NCBI RefSeq assembly: GCF_031082295.1
Contig: NZ_JAVHLD010000001.1
Coordinates: 124,001 to 188,000, forward strand
Origin: Humidesulfovibrio sp.
GTDB taxonomy: Bacteria; Desulfobacterota; Desulfovibrionia; Desulfovibrionales; Desulfovibrionaceae
DNA: 64,000 nt
Direction of reading: 5' to 3'
In this document: one piece after another, positions 18,468 through 27,352 of the stretch
How positions within the stretch are numbered: position 1 is the first letter of the stretch
Layout: each line of letters starts with the position of its first letter
Position numbers and translations under genes: made by a program
Notes under the pieces: generated by a model
Databases searched by the model: none
The model's input: only the letters and a program-made list of their open reading frames with translations
Told to the model about the DNA's origin: nothing

Positions 18468-18513
18468 CCTGCCGCGTGCCGGGATGTCCCGGTGCGCGAA
18501 GGGCATGTGAAGG

Positions 18514-18547
18514 CTCCCCCGGCAGAAGGCTGCCAGGGGGAATTTTG
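18514..18547 (+). terminator. Intrinsic terminator after flgM
   Basis: CTCCCCCGGCAG-AAGG-CTGCCAGGGGG forms a long GC-rich hairpin with one bulge, followed by AATTTTGTG. It lies 47 bp past the flgM stop and separates flgM from the convergent fliW gene. Confidence 0.75.
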
Positions 18548-18578
18548 TGCTTTGTGTGCGGAGGCTGGACGAAAGGGG

Positions 18579-19055
18579 CTACTCGGCGGGAGCGGCCTTC
18601 TGGGCGCGCTGGGCGTCCACCAGACGAAAATGCGTGGGGTGCTTGCCGTCCATCTGCGGAACCTGAAGGCCAAGGCGTGCCTTGGTGTTCAGGATGATCG
18701 GGCCGGAGAGGTTCAGGGTGGTCTGCTCCGGGTTGTCCTTGGGGATGGTCACGGTGACGAGCACTGCGATCTGGCGGATGTTCTCCACGCGCAGGATCTT
18801 CTTCTCCGGGCCTTCGAGCTTGACGTTGTAGTCTGGCAGGAAGGGGTACGGGTCCGCCACGAGAAGCCCCAGGCCCGCGTCAGTGACGCACTGCAAGAGC
18901 AGGAACGGCGAGTTCTCTCGCACCTGGATCAGGACAAACTCGCGCTTGTCGTCCAGGCCGATGAGCCCGTGCGGGAAGTAGATGATGCTGTCACGCGCGA
19001 CTTCCCGCTCGCCCAGCTTCGTGCGGATGCTTATTTTTTTGCTTCTTCCTGCCAT
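18579..19055 (-). CDS. fliW: Flagellar assembly factor FliW
   Basis: The 158-residue protein has the FliW beta-barrel pattern: [21 protein letters not shown] near the start and [20 protein letters not shown] near the end, as in Bacillus FliW. FliW binds flagellin and also antagonises CsrA allosterically, so it links flagellin levels to translation. Its start (19055) lies inside the csrA 3' end (25-bp overlap), which fixes a one-to-one coupling. It is the last gene of the flagellar unit. Confidence 0.95.
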   Translation of the reverse strand: MAGRSKKISIRTKLGEREVARDSIIYFPHGLIGLDDKREFVLIQVRENSPFLLLQCVTDAGLGLLVADPYPFLPDYNVKLEGPEKKILRVENIRQIAVLVTVTIPKDNPEQTTLNLSGPIILNTKARLGLQVPQMDGKHPTHFRLVDAQRAQKAAPAE

Positions 19056-19270
19056 AACGACGCCGCCGCGAGCAGATCCTGCTGACTGGCCTCAAGGGCC
19101 AGGCTGTTCTGCTCTTTGATCTTGAGGTACACTTCTTCCCTATACACCGTCATGTCTTCTGGCACATCAAGCCCGAGCTTGATCTGCTTTCCCTGGATGC
19201 TCAGCACCTTGAGCTTTATGTTGTCGCCCAGATAGAGTGTTTCTCCGGGCCGCCGTGTGAGGATGAGCAT
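19031..19270 (-). CDS. csrA: Carbon storage / translational regulator CsrA
   Basis: The 79-residue protein begins [10 protein letters not shown], with the RNA-binding beta-strand residues and the [13 protein letters not shown] segment of the CsrA dimer. The C-terminal tail of about 20 residues ([14 protein letters not shown]) is longer than in E. coli CsrA, as in FliW-partnered CsrA proteins where the extension takes part in FliW binding. It follows flgL by 105 bp and overlaps fliW. The likely target is flagellin mRNA, which is outside this window. Confidence 0.96.
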   Translation of the reverse strand: MLILTRRPGETLYLGDNIKLKVLSIQGKQIKLGLDVPEDMTVYREEVYLKIKEQNSLALEASQQDLLAAASLWQEEAKK

Positions 19271-19375
19271 GTTTCCTCGAGTCTGCTACGTGTCGTTTCA
19301 AAACGCCGCGCCAACAGGCGCAAGCTTTATTCAAGCTATCCGAGCGCAGAGGGAAAGTCCAGCCCGGAACGCGCC

Positions 19376-21028
19376 TTATATGTACTGCATCAGATTCATC
19401 TGCATGATCATGGACGAGGACTTGAGCACGGCTTGGTACACTGTCTGCTGCTGGGTCAGCTTGGTCATGAGCTCGCCGATGTCGATGTCCTCTTCGGCGC
19501 TCAAGCGCTCGTTCTCGTTCAGGGTCAGGTTGGCCAGGATGTTCGAGGTGATGTTCAGCCTGTTCTCGCGGCCGCCCACGCTGGCGACGCTCGTCAGCAC
19601 CTGCTGCTGAGAGGCCTTCAGGCTCTCCAGGCACTGCTGCACGCCGGTCTGGGTGTTGGTTTCCAAAAAGGCCACCAGGTTGCCCATGGTTTCGAACAGG
19701 TTCTTGGTGATCACCCCGCCGTTGCTGGTGATGAAGTTCGTCGAATTTGCGTTGAACACCGCCGAGGCGTTGCTGCTGGTCAGCGAAAGTCGAGCGCCGC
19801 CGTTTGACGCCACCATGGCCGGGTTCTGATAGATGCCGCCAAAAATGTCCTTGCCCACGTCGTTGATGCGCACGGTTTCGCTGACGTTCACCTGCAGGGT
19901 GATGGCGGCCTGGTGCGGCTTGATCAGGAACTGCGCGCCGGCGTTGAGCACGTTCGAGCCGTTGGAGTTGAGCGTGAGCACGCCGCCACCGGCCACGTTG
20001 AGCATGGCGTTGCTGGCGACGGTGTCCGCGGACACGGTATTGCCGGTGACCCAGGACAGCCCGTTGTCCATGCTGTAGGAATAGTTGATGGGCCCGCTCA
20101 GGGTCGTGTCGCCGTCGATGCGCACCAGGGCGTTGCCCGGAAACGCCCCGGAGGCGACGCCACGGATGGACTGGGTTCCGGTGCCCATGGAGCTGACGGT
20201 GATGGAGTCGGCGTCGTCGCCCTGGTACACGGCGGAAGGCCGCAGCCAGAGCCAGGAGCCGTTGGCGTCGTTGGTGTTGGCGGTGCTGGTCACGCGGACC
20301 TGGGCATTGTGGTCGAAGGTCACAGAGGCCCCGCTCTGCGGCAGGGTCAGGATCATGTGGCCGCTGGCGTCCTGGGTGATGCTGCCGTCGTTCAGGAAGG
20401 TGCGGCCGCCGTCGATGCTGTAGCGCACGCGGGCATTCGCATCATTCATATTGATCGACCCGCCGGACGCGGTCGCGCCGGTGGCGTCGGTGAACTGCAC
20501 CAGCGTGGTCTGCCTGGAGAAACCATCGATCTTGAAGCTGTTGGACGAGGTCAGCGAGGAATCGTTGGTGGTCATCCAGAGCACTTCGCGGAAGGCGTTG
20601 GTGTCGGTCTTGTGCCCGGCGTAGATGCTCTTGTCCTCATACTTCATGTTGCCGAGCTCGAGCAGCTGGTTGAACAGCTGGCGCGCCTCGTAGCTGACCT
20701 GCTGACGGTTGTCGGCCGACATGGTGCCGGTGGCGGCCTGCTCGGCCAGCTCCTTGGCGCGGGTGATGATGGTGGACACCTGCGTGAGGGTGGAATCGCT
20801 CATGCCGAGCCAGCCCTTGGCGGTGTCGAGATTCGTGTTGAACTGCTCGTAGGCGTGCAGGGTGTCGCGGTGGTCCAGAATGCGCGCCGTGGCCGTCGGA
20901 TCGTCCGAGGGCTTGTTCACGCGCTTCTGGGTCTGCGCCTGCAGGTTCAGCTCCACAAGGCTGCTGAGCGAGCCGTTCATGCCGTTCAGGTACTGGGTGT
21001 ACAGCTGGTTTTGCGAGATGCGGAACAT
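19376..21028 (-). CDS. flgL: Flagellar hook-filament junction protein FlgL (HAP3), enlarged
   Basis: The 550-residue protein has flagellin-type D0/D1 ends: MFRISQNQLYTQYLNGMNGS and the helix with KPSDDPTATARIL at the N-terminus, and LTLNENERLSAEEDIDIGELMTKL at the C-terminus. E. coli FlgL is about 317 residues, so roughly 230 extra residues lie in the variable middle (about 150-430). That insert has two 'YSxDxGxxW/F'-type segments, near residues 201 and 316, of a kind also seen in FlgK. It is exported by the flagellar type III apparatus. The flgK stop is 14 bp upstream. Confidence 0.94.
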   Translation of the reverse strand: MFRISQNQLYTQYLNGMNGSLSSLVELNLQAQTQKRVNKPSDDPTATARILDHRDTLHAYEQFNTNLDTAKGWLGMSDSTLTQVSTIITRAKELAEQAATGTMSADNRQQVSYEARQLFNQLLELGNMKYEDKSIYAGHKTDTNAFREVLWMTTNDSSLTSSNSFKIDGFSRQTTLVQFTDATGATASGGSINMNDANARVRYSIDGGRTFLNDGSITQDASGHMILTLPQSGASVTFDHNAQVRVTSTANTNDANGSWLWLRPSAVYQGDDADSITVSSMGTGTQSIRGVASGAFPGNALVRIDGDTTLSGPINYSYSMDNGLSWVTGNTVSADTVASNAMLNVAGGGVLTLNSNGSNVLNAGAQFLIKPHQAAITLQVNVSETVRINDVGKDIFGGIYQNPAMVASNGGARLSLTSSNASAVFNANSTNFITSNGGVITKNLFETMGNLVAFLETNTQTGVQQCLESLKASQQQVLTSVASVGGRENRLNITSNILANLTLNENERLSAEEDIDIGELMTKLTQQQTVYQAVLKSSSMIMQMNLMQYI

Positions 21029-21042
21029 GTCGTTCTCCTGAC

Positions 21043-23172
21043 CTAGCTCTTGAGAGAGAGCAGGGTTTGCAGCATCTGGTCCGCCGTGGTGATGAGCTTT
21101 GCCGCCGCGGTGTAGGCGTGCTGGTACTTGATGAGCGCCGCCATTTCTTCGTCCAGGTTGACGCCGGAAATGGACTGCTGGCGGTCGTTGAGGTCGCCGG
21201 CGAGGGTCTTCTTGTACTCGTAGCTGAACTTCACCGTCGCGGTGTCCGCGCCGACAGTCGCCACCAGGCTGTCGTAGTACTTCACGACGCTCTGGCTTCT
21301 GGTGCCGTTGCGCACGGTGGTGATGTCGACATTGGTGGTGCGCAGGTCCGCGATGGCCTTGGCTATTGTGGCGTCGCCCTGGTTGGCCTCGCCCGCGCCG
21401 TTCACCTGCCCTGCACAGAGGTTGTCCTGATTGGTGGTGATCTTGGTGTTCACCTGCAGGTCGCGGCTGTTGGAACCGTCGAAGAAGGTGTTCAGGCCCA
21501 GGGCCGCCACCAGTCCCGTGGTGTCCGTGCCGAAGGCGAAATTATAGCCGCTGCTGGCCGAGATGGACAGCTTATGGTTGACCACCGTGGCAGTAAGGCT
21601 GCCTGCGAAGGTCCTGTTGATGGCGTCGCGCACGTCGTTGATCGTTGTGGTGGCGGGATCGAAGTTCTGCTGGCCCGCCAGGGTTCCGCTGAAGTCGAGC
21701 GCCGCGCCGGACACGAGTAGGCCGGTGCTGGTGCTGTAAATGTAGATGTTGGCGCTGCCGCTGGTGAGCTTGCTGCCGAAGACCAGGCCCGAGGAGCCGC
21801 TGGCCAGGGCGCGGGTGTCGTCGACCACCGAATAGGTGCCCTGCACGTCCGTCAGCTTGTCCAGGCCCACGCCCTGGCTGTGGCGGCGGTTGAGCTCCCA
21901 GGTCAGGCTCTCGGCGATGGCGTCCAGGTTCTCGCGGTACTTGCCCACGTAGTCGTCGCGGAAGTTGAACAGGCCGGCCAGGGTGCCGCCGGTGAGGCGG
22001 TTGGCGTCGTCCACGCCCGTCAGGCTGGTGATGGGCGTGATGTTTTCCTTGGTGGAGGTGTTCTGGTTCCAGTACAGCGCCTTCTTCGGCACGATGGTGA
22101 AGCGGTCGCCCTGGGTGAAGGCGGTCGTGGGCGCGGTGGAGGAGTCGGTCGTCTGGCCGAACCACACCTTGATGTTGCCCACGTCGACCATGTTGTCCTC
22201 GCCGCGGGCGTAGTAATACTTGTCGGTGCCGTCGGCGTTCTTGAGCCAGGTGTTGCCGCCGTCCACGGAGACGCGGAACTGCGCCGCGGCCCCGGTGTTG
22301 CTGACCATGGCGCCGGTGCTGCTGACGACTTCCAGGGTGTATTCCAGGTTGTCGCTGCCCTGGAAGTACACGTCGCCATCGAAATTCGACTCGGCCATGA
22401 GCGCCTTGGTCGACTGGGCGTTGTCGTAGGAGATGCTGAAGTACTGCGAGTTGTCCAGCAGGGTCTGCCCGGCCTTGGTGGTGATGGTGATGTTGTCGTC
22501 ACCCTTGTCGATGTAGTTGATATCCATGTAATGGGCCAGGTCGCGCACGAGCATGCCGCGCTGGTCCAGAAGCTGGTTGGCGTTGTTGGAGCCGGGCACG
22601 TTATGGATCTTGATCTGCTGGTTCAGGTCGGCGATCTGCTTGAGCAGGGCGTTGACGTTGGCGACGTCCTGGGTGATGGCAGTGTCGGCCTTCTGCTGCA
22701 TGAGCACGAGGTCGGAGTCGGCCTGGTGCAGCGTGGAAACCAGGGTCTGTGCGCTCTCGATGACCTGGGTGCGGCTGCCCGAGTCCTCAGGACGCTCGGT
22801 CATGTTCTCCCACTTGTCGAAGAACGACGAGAGGCTGGAGCTCAGGCCGTAGCCCTGGGACTCGTTGAACAGGCTCTCGGCGCCCTGAAGCTGAGTGTAG
22901 AGCGTGTCCCAGCGGTCGCGCATGGTGGCCTGGTCGTAGTACTGGGTCTCCACGTACTGGTCGAAGTGGCGCTGGATTTCTCCGGCCCAGACGCCCGTGC
23001 CCACCTGGCCGGGCATGAAGTCGATGTTGTAGGCCTCGTCGAAGCGGACGGTGCGGCGGCTGTATCCCTCGGTGCTGACGTTGGCGATGTTCTCGCCCGT
23101 CACCGAAATGGCGGCCTGCGCAGCGAAGAGGCCGCTACGCCCGATGTCGAGGATGGAGTTGGCGCCGAACAT
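21043..23172 (-). CDS. flgK: Flagellar hook-associated protein FlgK (HAP1)
   Basis: The 709-residue protein starts with the rod/hook-family helix SILDIGRSGLFAAQAAISVTGENIANVSTEGYSRR and ends with the matching GVNLDEEMAALIKYQHAYTAAAKLI helix, which form the D0 coiled coil (both quoted only in part as motifs: GLFAAQ, NIANVST, NLDEEM). It is longer than the 547 residues of E. coli FlgK, with extra variable domains in the middle including VSVDGGNTWL (about 301-310). The start ATG abuts the flgN stop (TAA-ATG), so the chaperone and its substrate are co-translated. Confidence 0.95.
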   Translation of the reverse strand: MFGANSILDIGRSGLFAAQAAISVTGENIANVSTEGYSRRTVRFDEAYNIDFMPGQVGTGVWAGEIQRHFDQYVETQYYDQATMRDRWDTLYTQLQGAESLFNESQGYGLSSSLSSFFDKWENMTERPEDSGSRTQVIESAQTLVSTLHQADSDLVLMQQKADTAITQDVANVNALLKQIADLNQQIKIHNVPGSNNANQLLDQRGMLVRDLAHYMDINYIDKGDDNITITTKAGQTLLDNSQYFSISYDNAQSTKALMAESNFDGDVYFQGSDNLEYTLEVVSSTGAMVSNTGAAAQFRVSVDGGNTWLKNADGTDKYYYARGEDNMVDVGNIKVWFGQTTDSSTAPTTAFTQGDRFTIVPKKALYWNQNTSTKENITPITSLTGVDDANRLTGGTLAGLFNFRDDYVGKYRENLDAIAESLTWELNRRHSQGVGLDKLTDVQGTYSVVDDTRALASGSSGLVFGSKLTSGSANIYIYSTSTGLLVSGAALDFSGTLAGQQNFDPATTTINDVRDAINRTFAGSLTATVVNHKLSISASSGYNFAFGTDTTGLVAALGLNTFFDGSNSRDLQVNTKITTNQDNLCAGQVNGAGEANQGDATIAKAIADLRTTNVDITTVRNGTRSQSVVKYYDSLVATVGADTATVKFSYEYKKTLAGDLNDRQQSISGVNLDEEMAALIKYQHAYTAAAKLITTADQMLQTLLSLKS

Positions 23173-23655
23173 TTACAGCCTCCCGCTGAAGAAGCTTGCC
23201 TGGCCCTGCGGAGGCTTGGTGAAGCGCCCGCGCTTGCCGTACACGTCGGAACGCTGGGGCTGGATAGCCTTGTGCAGGTGCGTCAGGAGCTGCATGCTCT
23301 GGTCGTAGAGGCCCAGGGCCAGCTGGCGGTTCTTGTCGGCCTGCATGGCGCAGAGCTGTTCCGTCCTGTCCAGGTCGGCCAAATCGGTGGTGATCTGCTC
23401 CGCGACTTCGGCCGGAAGCTGGGCCATCACGTCGCGCAGGCGCTCCATGCCGGGGTAGCCCGCGGCGATGAAGCGGCGAAGCTGCAGGCGTTCAGCGATG
23501 AGCTGCCGCATCAGGTCCTGCACCGCGAGCTCAAGAACGCTCACTTCCTGCGGCGCGCGCCCCATGAGAGCGGCAAATTCTTCATCCAACAAGGAGGACA
23601 AAAGTTCCAGCGCGCGAACCTGACGGGACAAATTTGCCTGGATAAGTTGCAGCAT
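23173..23655 (-). CDS. flgN: FlgN-type flagellar export chaperone
   Basis: The 160-residue, almost wholly helical protein fits FlgN, the chaperone for FlgK and FlgL. It has an N-terminal helical hairpin (LLDEEFAALMGRAPQEVSVLE) and the conserved 'K/R..l...e..RR' type region before a disordered, basic C-terminus. The start at 23655 has GGAGGAGG upstream and is preferred over 23676. It lies immediately upstream of flgK. Sequence conservation in this family is weak; size, structure and position carry the call. Confidence 0.8.
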   Translation of the reverse strand: MLQLIQANLSRQVRALELLSSLLDEEFAALMGRAPQEVSVLELAVQDLMRQLIAERLQLRRFIAAGYPGMERLRDVMAQLPAEVAEQITTDLADLDRTEQLCAMQADKNRQLALGLYDQSMQLLTHLHKAIQPQRSDVYGKRGRFTKPPQGQASFFSGRL

Positions 23656-23742
23656 GCCGGCCTCCTCCCTGTACAAAATCTACTGTGATTTTAGTGGTTA
23701 CAATGTTTTTCCGCATCCTGACCAAGGGAAGCGGAAGGGCTT

Positions 23743-24399
23743 CTAGCCAATGACTGCAAGTCTGCTGCCAGTTGCGGCGCCATAGGCGTTCGCACCGCCG
23801 GCGTTCTGCGCCCGGCGGTCGTAGGCGTCTTCAATGCGCTTGGCCAGGGCCTCGACATCAGGCATGACTTCGCCCGATACCGAGGCTGGCCGAACCGGCG
23901 CCGATGCCTGGGGGCGCTGCGGCAGCGGATTGAGCTGCTTTGCCGCGGCAAGACCTGCGGACGCGGCCTGGGACTCACCGGCAGCGGCCTGGGGCGCCAC
24001 CGCCTTGCCGGGCAGCACAGAGGCGGCGCCATCGGCCTGGATGCCCTTGGTGGAGTTGTTGAGCTTGCCCTTCAGCTGGCCGTAGAGCATGTCGCCCAGG
24101 CCGATGCCGCCATCCTTGGCCAGCTTTTCGCTGAAGTCGCGGTCGAACATGGAGCGGTACATCTCCGACTGCTGCGATTCCAGATATCCGCCCTTCGGCA
24201 CGGTGGCGCGCATCTGCTCCCAGAGCTTGCCGATGAACACGGCCTCAAAGTTCGTGCAGGCCTCGCGAAGCTTCTTGTCCTTCGACTTGCCAGGAGTCAG
24301 GTCGCCGCGCAGGCGGTCCACCTGGGTCTTGAGCTGGACGAGTTCGCTGTCCTGAGCCTTCTTCGCCGCCAGCGCGGCGTCCATTGTTCCGACATCCAT
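23743..24399 (-). CDS. flgJ: Flagellar rod-binding protein FlgJ, single-domain form
   Basis: The 218-residue protein has the FlgJ N-terminal rod-capping domain: LREACTNFEAVFIGKLWEQMRATVP (the 'FE..ll..ml..mr' pattern, about residues 45-70) and SEMYRSMFDRDFSEKLAKDGGIGLGDMLY. The remainder is Ala/Pro/Gln-rich and disordered. The C-terminal muramidase domain of enterobacterial FlgJ is missing, so another enzyme must open the peptidoglycan for the rod. It follows flgI with 1 bp between them. Confidence 0.9.
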   Translation of the reverse strand: MDVGTMDAALAAKKAQDSELVQLKTQVDRLRGDLTPGKSKDKKLREACTNFEAVFIGKLWEQMRATVPKGGYLESQQSEMYRSMFDRDFSEKLAKDGGIGLGDMLYGQLKGKLNNSTKGIQADGAASVLPGKAVAPQAAAGESQAASAGLAAAKQLNPLPQRPQASAPVRPASVSGEVMPDVEALAKRIEDAYDRRAQNAGGANAYGAATGSRLAVIG

Positions 24400-24400
24400 G

Positions 24401-25546
24401 CTAGAGTACCTCCAGGTCCGCGTGCAGCGAGCCAGCAGTCTTGAGACTGCGCAGCACGGAGATCAGGTCGCGCGGGGTCGCGCCCACTGAGTTCAGGCCG
24501 TCCACCAATTCCTGCAGGGTCGCGCCCTCCATGAGCAGCAGGCGGTTGTTCTGCTCCTTGATCTTCACGTCGGAGTTCGGAGTCACCTGGGTGGTGCCGC
24601 CGGAGAAGGCACCGGGCTGGCTCACGTTGGGGCTCTCGGCAACCACGATCTGCAGGTTGCCGTGGGCCACGGCGACCCTGGTGAGGCGCACGTTGCCGCC
24701 AAGGACCACGGTGCCGGTCTTTTCGTCCACCACCACCTTGGCGCGGGAATCAGGCGAGATATCCAGGTTTTCGAGCGACGCCATGAGCGGCACAAGGTTG
24801 TTCTGGAACCTCGGGGGGATGGTCAGCTGAATGGTGGCGCCGTCCATGGCCTTGGCCATGTTTCCGCCCACGGAGGCGTTGATGCGGTTCACCACCTGCA
24901 TGACCGTGCCGAAGTCCGGCGTGCCGCCCAAATTGATGGTCAGCCCTTCCTGCTTGTTGAACTGGAAGGCCACTTCGCGCTCCACGGTGGCGCCGTTGGG
25001 GATGTGGCCCACGGTGGTGATGTTCTTCTGGCTGGTTGCGGCCTGGCCTTCCGCCGAATAGCCGCCAAGGGTCATGGAGCCCTGGGCCACGGCGTAGACG
25101 CGGCCGTCGAGCCCGCGCAGGGGCGTGATGAGCAGCACACCTCCCAAAAGGCTCTTGGCGTCGCCCACGGAGGACACGGTGACGTCGATGGGCGAGCCGG
25201 GCCGCGCAGAGGTGGGCATCTTGGCCGTGACCATGACCGCTGCGGTGTTCTTGGGCTTCAGGTTGGCCGGGTTCACGCTGACGCCCATCTTCTCAAGCAT
25301 GTTGGTCATGGAGCGGATGGTGAACTCGTTCGAAGTGCCGTCGCCCGTGCCGGAGAGGCCCACCACGAGGCCGTAGCCCACCAGCTCGTTGTTGCGCATG
25401 CCGGAGAAGCTGGCGATGTCCTTCAGGCGCACGGCGCGGGCCGGGGCCGCCCCGGCGATGATGAGCACCGCCAGGCAGAGCAGGATCAGGGCCAGGTTCC
25501 GGGCCAGTTCCTTGCGGCTGTTGTGAGTGCGTGCGTCGTAAATCAT
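24401..25546 (-). CDS. flgI: Flagellar P-ring protein FlgI
   Basis: The 381-residue protein has an N-terminal signal peptide (hydrophobic about 18-38, ending APARA) and the strongly conserved FlgI body: [49 protein letters not shown] and the C-terminal [15 protein letters not shown]. It is exported by Sec to the periplasm and forms the P-ring bushing around the rod. The presence of FlgI and FlgH confirms a Gram-negative envelope. Confidence 0.97.
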   Translation of the reverse strand: MIYDARTHNSRKELARNLALILLCLAVLIIAGAAPARAVRLKDIASFSGMRNNELVGYGLVVGLSGTGDGTSNEFTIRSMTNMLEKMGVSVNPANLKPKNTAAVMVTAKMPTSARPGSPIDVTVSSVGDAKSLLGGVLLITPLRGLDGRVYAVAQGSMTLGGYSAEGQAATSQKNITTVGHIPNGATVEREVAFQFNKQEGLTINLGGTPDFGTVMQVVNRINASVGGNMAKAMDGATIQLTIPPRFQNNLVPLMASLENLDISPDSRAKVVVDEKTGTVVLGGNVRLTRVAVAHGNLQIVVAESPNVSQPGAFSGGTTQVTPNSDVKIKEQNNRLLLMEGATLQELVDGLNSVGATPRDLISVLRSLKTAGSLHADLEVL

Positions 25547-25570
25547 GTTCGTCTCCCGTTGATGCCTGGG

Positions 25571-26266
25571 CTAGAAAGGCCAGACGTTGTCGAGCAATCT
25601 GGACAGCCAGCCCGCGCGCTGCTTGTCGGTGAGCATGCCCTGCCCGTAGACCTCGATCTTGGCGTCGGCCAGGGCCGAGGACAGCACGGTGTTCTTGGAG
25701 TCGATGTCGCGCTGGCGCACAAGACCGCGAACGACCAGGATCTGGGTCTCCGCGTTGATGCGGATCTGGCGCGCGCCCTCGACCTGCATCACCTTGCCGG
25801 GCAGCATCCGTATGACGCGTGCGGCCACGGTGGTGGTCAGCGAGGTTTCCTGCTTGGTTTCGCCGCTGCTGACGAAATTGCTCACGCTGCTGGCGCCCAC
25901 CTGCGGGCTGCCCACGCCGGTCACGCCGGGCACGACCTTGTTCAGCGTGCCGTAGATGCCGGTGTTTGGCAGCGCAGTGATGCCGTACGTGTTGGTGTTC
26001 GACTTCTGTGCCGTGGTGTCGGACTTGTTCTTGCCGTTGGTGGTCTCCGTCACGAGGACCATGACGATGTCGCCCACCTTGTTGGCCCGGTTGTCATCGA
26101 AGAGAAAATCCGACTGCCCGGCCTCGAAGAGCGAACCCGGGTTGTTCACCGGCTCAGCCTCAACAGAGTTGGGGTTCGTCAGGATGGGCTCCGGCATGGG
26201 CCTGTTCTGGGTGGCGCAGCCAAACAGAACCGTCGCCAAGGCCAGGGTGGGGATGAGCTTCTTCAT
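25571..26266 (-). CDS. flgH: Flagellar L-ring lipoprotein FlgH
   Basis: The 231-residue protein has a lipoprotein signal with lipobox LFGC (Cys17), then SLFEAGQSDFLFDDNRANKVGDIVMVLV, typical of FlgH, and the C-terminal RQRDIDSKNTVLSSALADAKI segment. It forms the outer-membrane L-ring. The start at 26266 with AAGGAT upstream gives a correct lipoprotein signal; the longer frame from 26362 overlaps flgA and is rejected. Confidence 0.95.
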   Translation of the reverse strand: MKKLIPTLALATVLFGCATQNRPMPEPILTNPNSVEAEPVNNPGSLFEAGQSDFLFDDNRANKVGDIVMVLVTETTNGKNKSDTTAQKSNTNTYGITALPNTGIYGTLNKVVPGVTGVGSPQVGASSVSNFVSSGETKQETSLTTTVAARVIRMLPGKVMQVEGARQIRINAETQILVVRGLVRQRDIDSKNTVLSSALADAKIEVYGQGMLTDKQRAGWLSRLLDNVWPF

Positions 26267-26297
26267 GGTCGTATCCTTATAGTAAGGAGGGAACGGG

Positions 26298-27329
26298 CTA
26301 GCGGACCACCACGGTCTCGGCGTCCAGCACTGTTCCAGTGATCTTTCTGTTGCTTTGCACATTGCGTACCTGAAGCTTCTGACCGATACCCGCGTCGGCC
26401 AGGGCCTCGGCCTTCACCGACAGCCGGATGTTGTTGCCTTCGTAGACAAGGTTCACCTTTTCGCCCCGGGCGATGACCGGCACGGGCTCGATGCTCTCGA
26501 CCGTGATGACCTGGTTCGTGCCGACGCTGCGGGCCACGCGCCAGGGGCCGCCCGTGCCGTCCCAGGCGTTCTGGTAATAGGCCATGTTCTTGCGCTGGAA
26601 GGTCACCATGTCCGGAGTCACAAGCTCCAGTCGGTTGATGGGCTTGGTGGCGCAGGCCACGGCCCGCCAGACGTTCACGAAGGCCGATGCGGCAAAGCGG
26701 CGAGTGCTCTTGCCCTCGCCGGACACGACCTCGTAGAGCAGGTTGTTGCGTCCGGGGCGCACGGCCTCGTTCATGAGCAGGTTCAGGTGATCGCCCGCGT
26801 GCGGAAGAAACACATAGTCGGGGGCGCGCAGGTCGGTGATTTCGATCTCGCCGCGCAGGCCGGAGGCGCGCTGCGTCAAAAAATCAACGCCCATGCGCTG
26901 CAAGGTCGCGCCGTCAACCGCCCTGCCCCCGCGCTGCACAACGAGTTGCGCGGGCAGCACAAGCTTGGGCGCGGCATCGCCAAGATAGTGGCGGAGCATG
27001 GCCGCAAGGCGCTCGCGGGAGAGAGCGGTCTGGTGCCCGGCTCGTTCCGGCGAGGCCCACAGCGGCTTCATGGCGAGTTCTTTCCAGAGCGCTGCGGGGG
27101 CGTCCGGGGTGGCATCGGCTATCTCGCCCAGGTGCACGGTGGGGCCTGCGACACAGGCGGCGTTGCGTACCTGGATGCGCCAAGCCGCGCCATTTTCCGC
27201 ACTGGCGGCGCTGGCGTAGAGAAGCAGCATGGCAAACGCCACGACCGCCAGGACTACCGCCCCTGCGCGCGCCGAACGGCAACGGTTGGCTCGTCCGTCC
27301 AGCCGGTGGTGCTCTTGTGCGCAGTACAT
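26298..27329 (-). CDS. flgA: Flagellar P-ring assembly chaperone FlgA
   Basis: The product (343 residues from 27329) has a signal peptide (hydrophobic VVLAVVAFAMLLLYASAASA) and a C-terminal SAF/FlgA domain with ARSVGTNQVITVESIEPVPVIARGE and VKAEALADAGIGQKLQVRN, the signature of the P-ring chaperone. It acts in the periplasm on FlgI. Start choice: ATG 27329 has GGGGAGGG 7 bp upstream, while ATG 27347 has only TAGGA; both give a signal peptide. Confidence 0.9.
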   Translation of the reverse strand: MYCAQEHHRLDGRANRCRSARAGAVVLAVVAFAMLLLYASAASAENGAAWRIQVRNAACVAGPTVHLGEIADATPDAPAALWKELAMKPLWASPERAGHQTALSRERLAAMLRHYLGDAAPKLVLPAQLVVQRGGRAVDGATLQRMGVDFLTQRASGLRGEIEITDLRAPDYVFLPHAGDHLNLLMNEAVRPGRNNLLYEVVSGEGKSTRRFAASAFVNVWRAVACATKPINRLELVTPDMVTFQRKNMAYYQNAWDGTGGPWRVARSVGTNQVITVESIEPVPVIARGEKVNLVYEGNNIRLSVKAEALADAGIGQKLQVRNVQSNRKITGTVLDAETVVVR

Positions 27330-27352
27330 GATCCGCCCTCCCCTCATCAGTC

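Noticed and set aside
19271-19375. Sigma-54 promoter before csrA (TGGCGCG-GCGT-TTTGA on the minus strand)
   Set aside because: The -24 part matches, but the invariant GC at -12 is missing at the required spacing.
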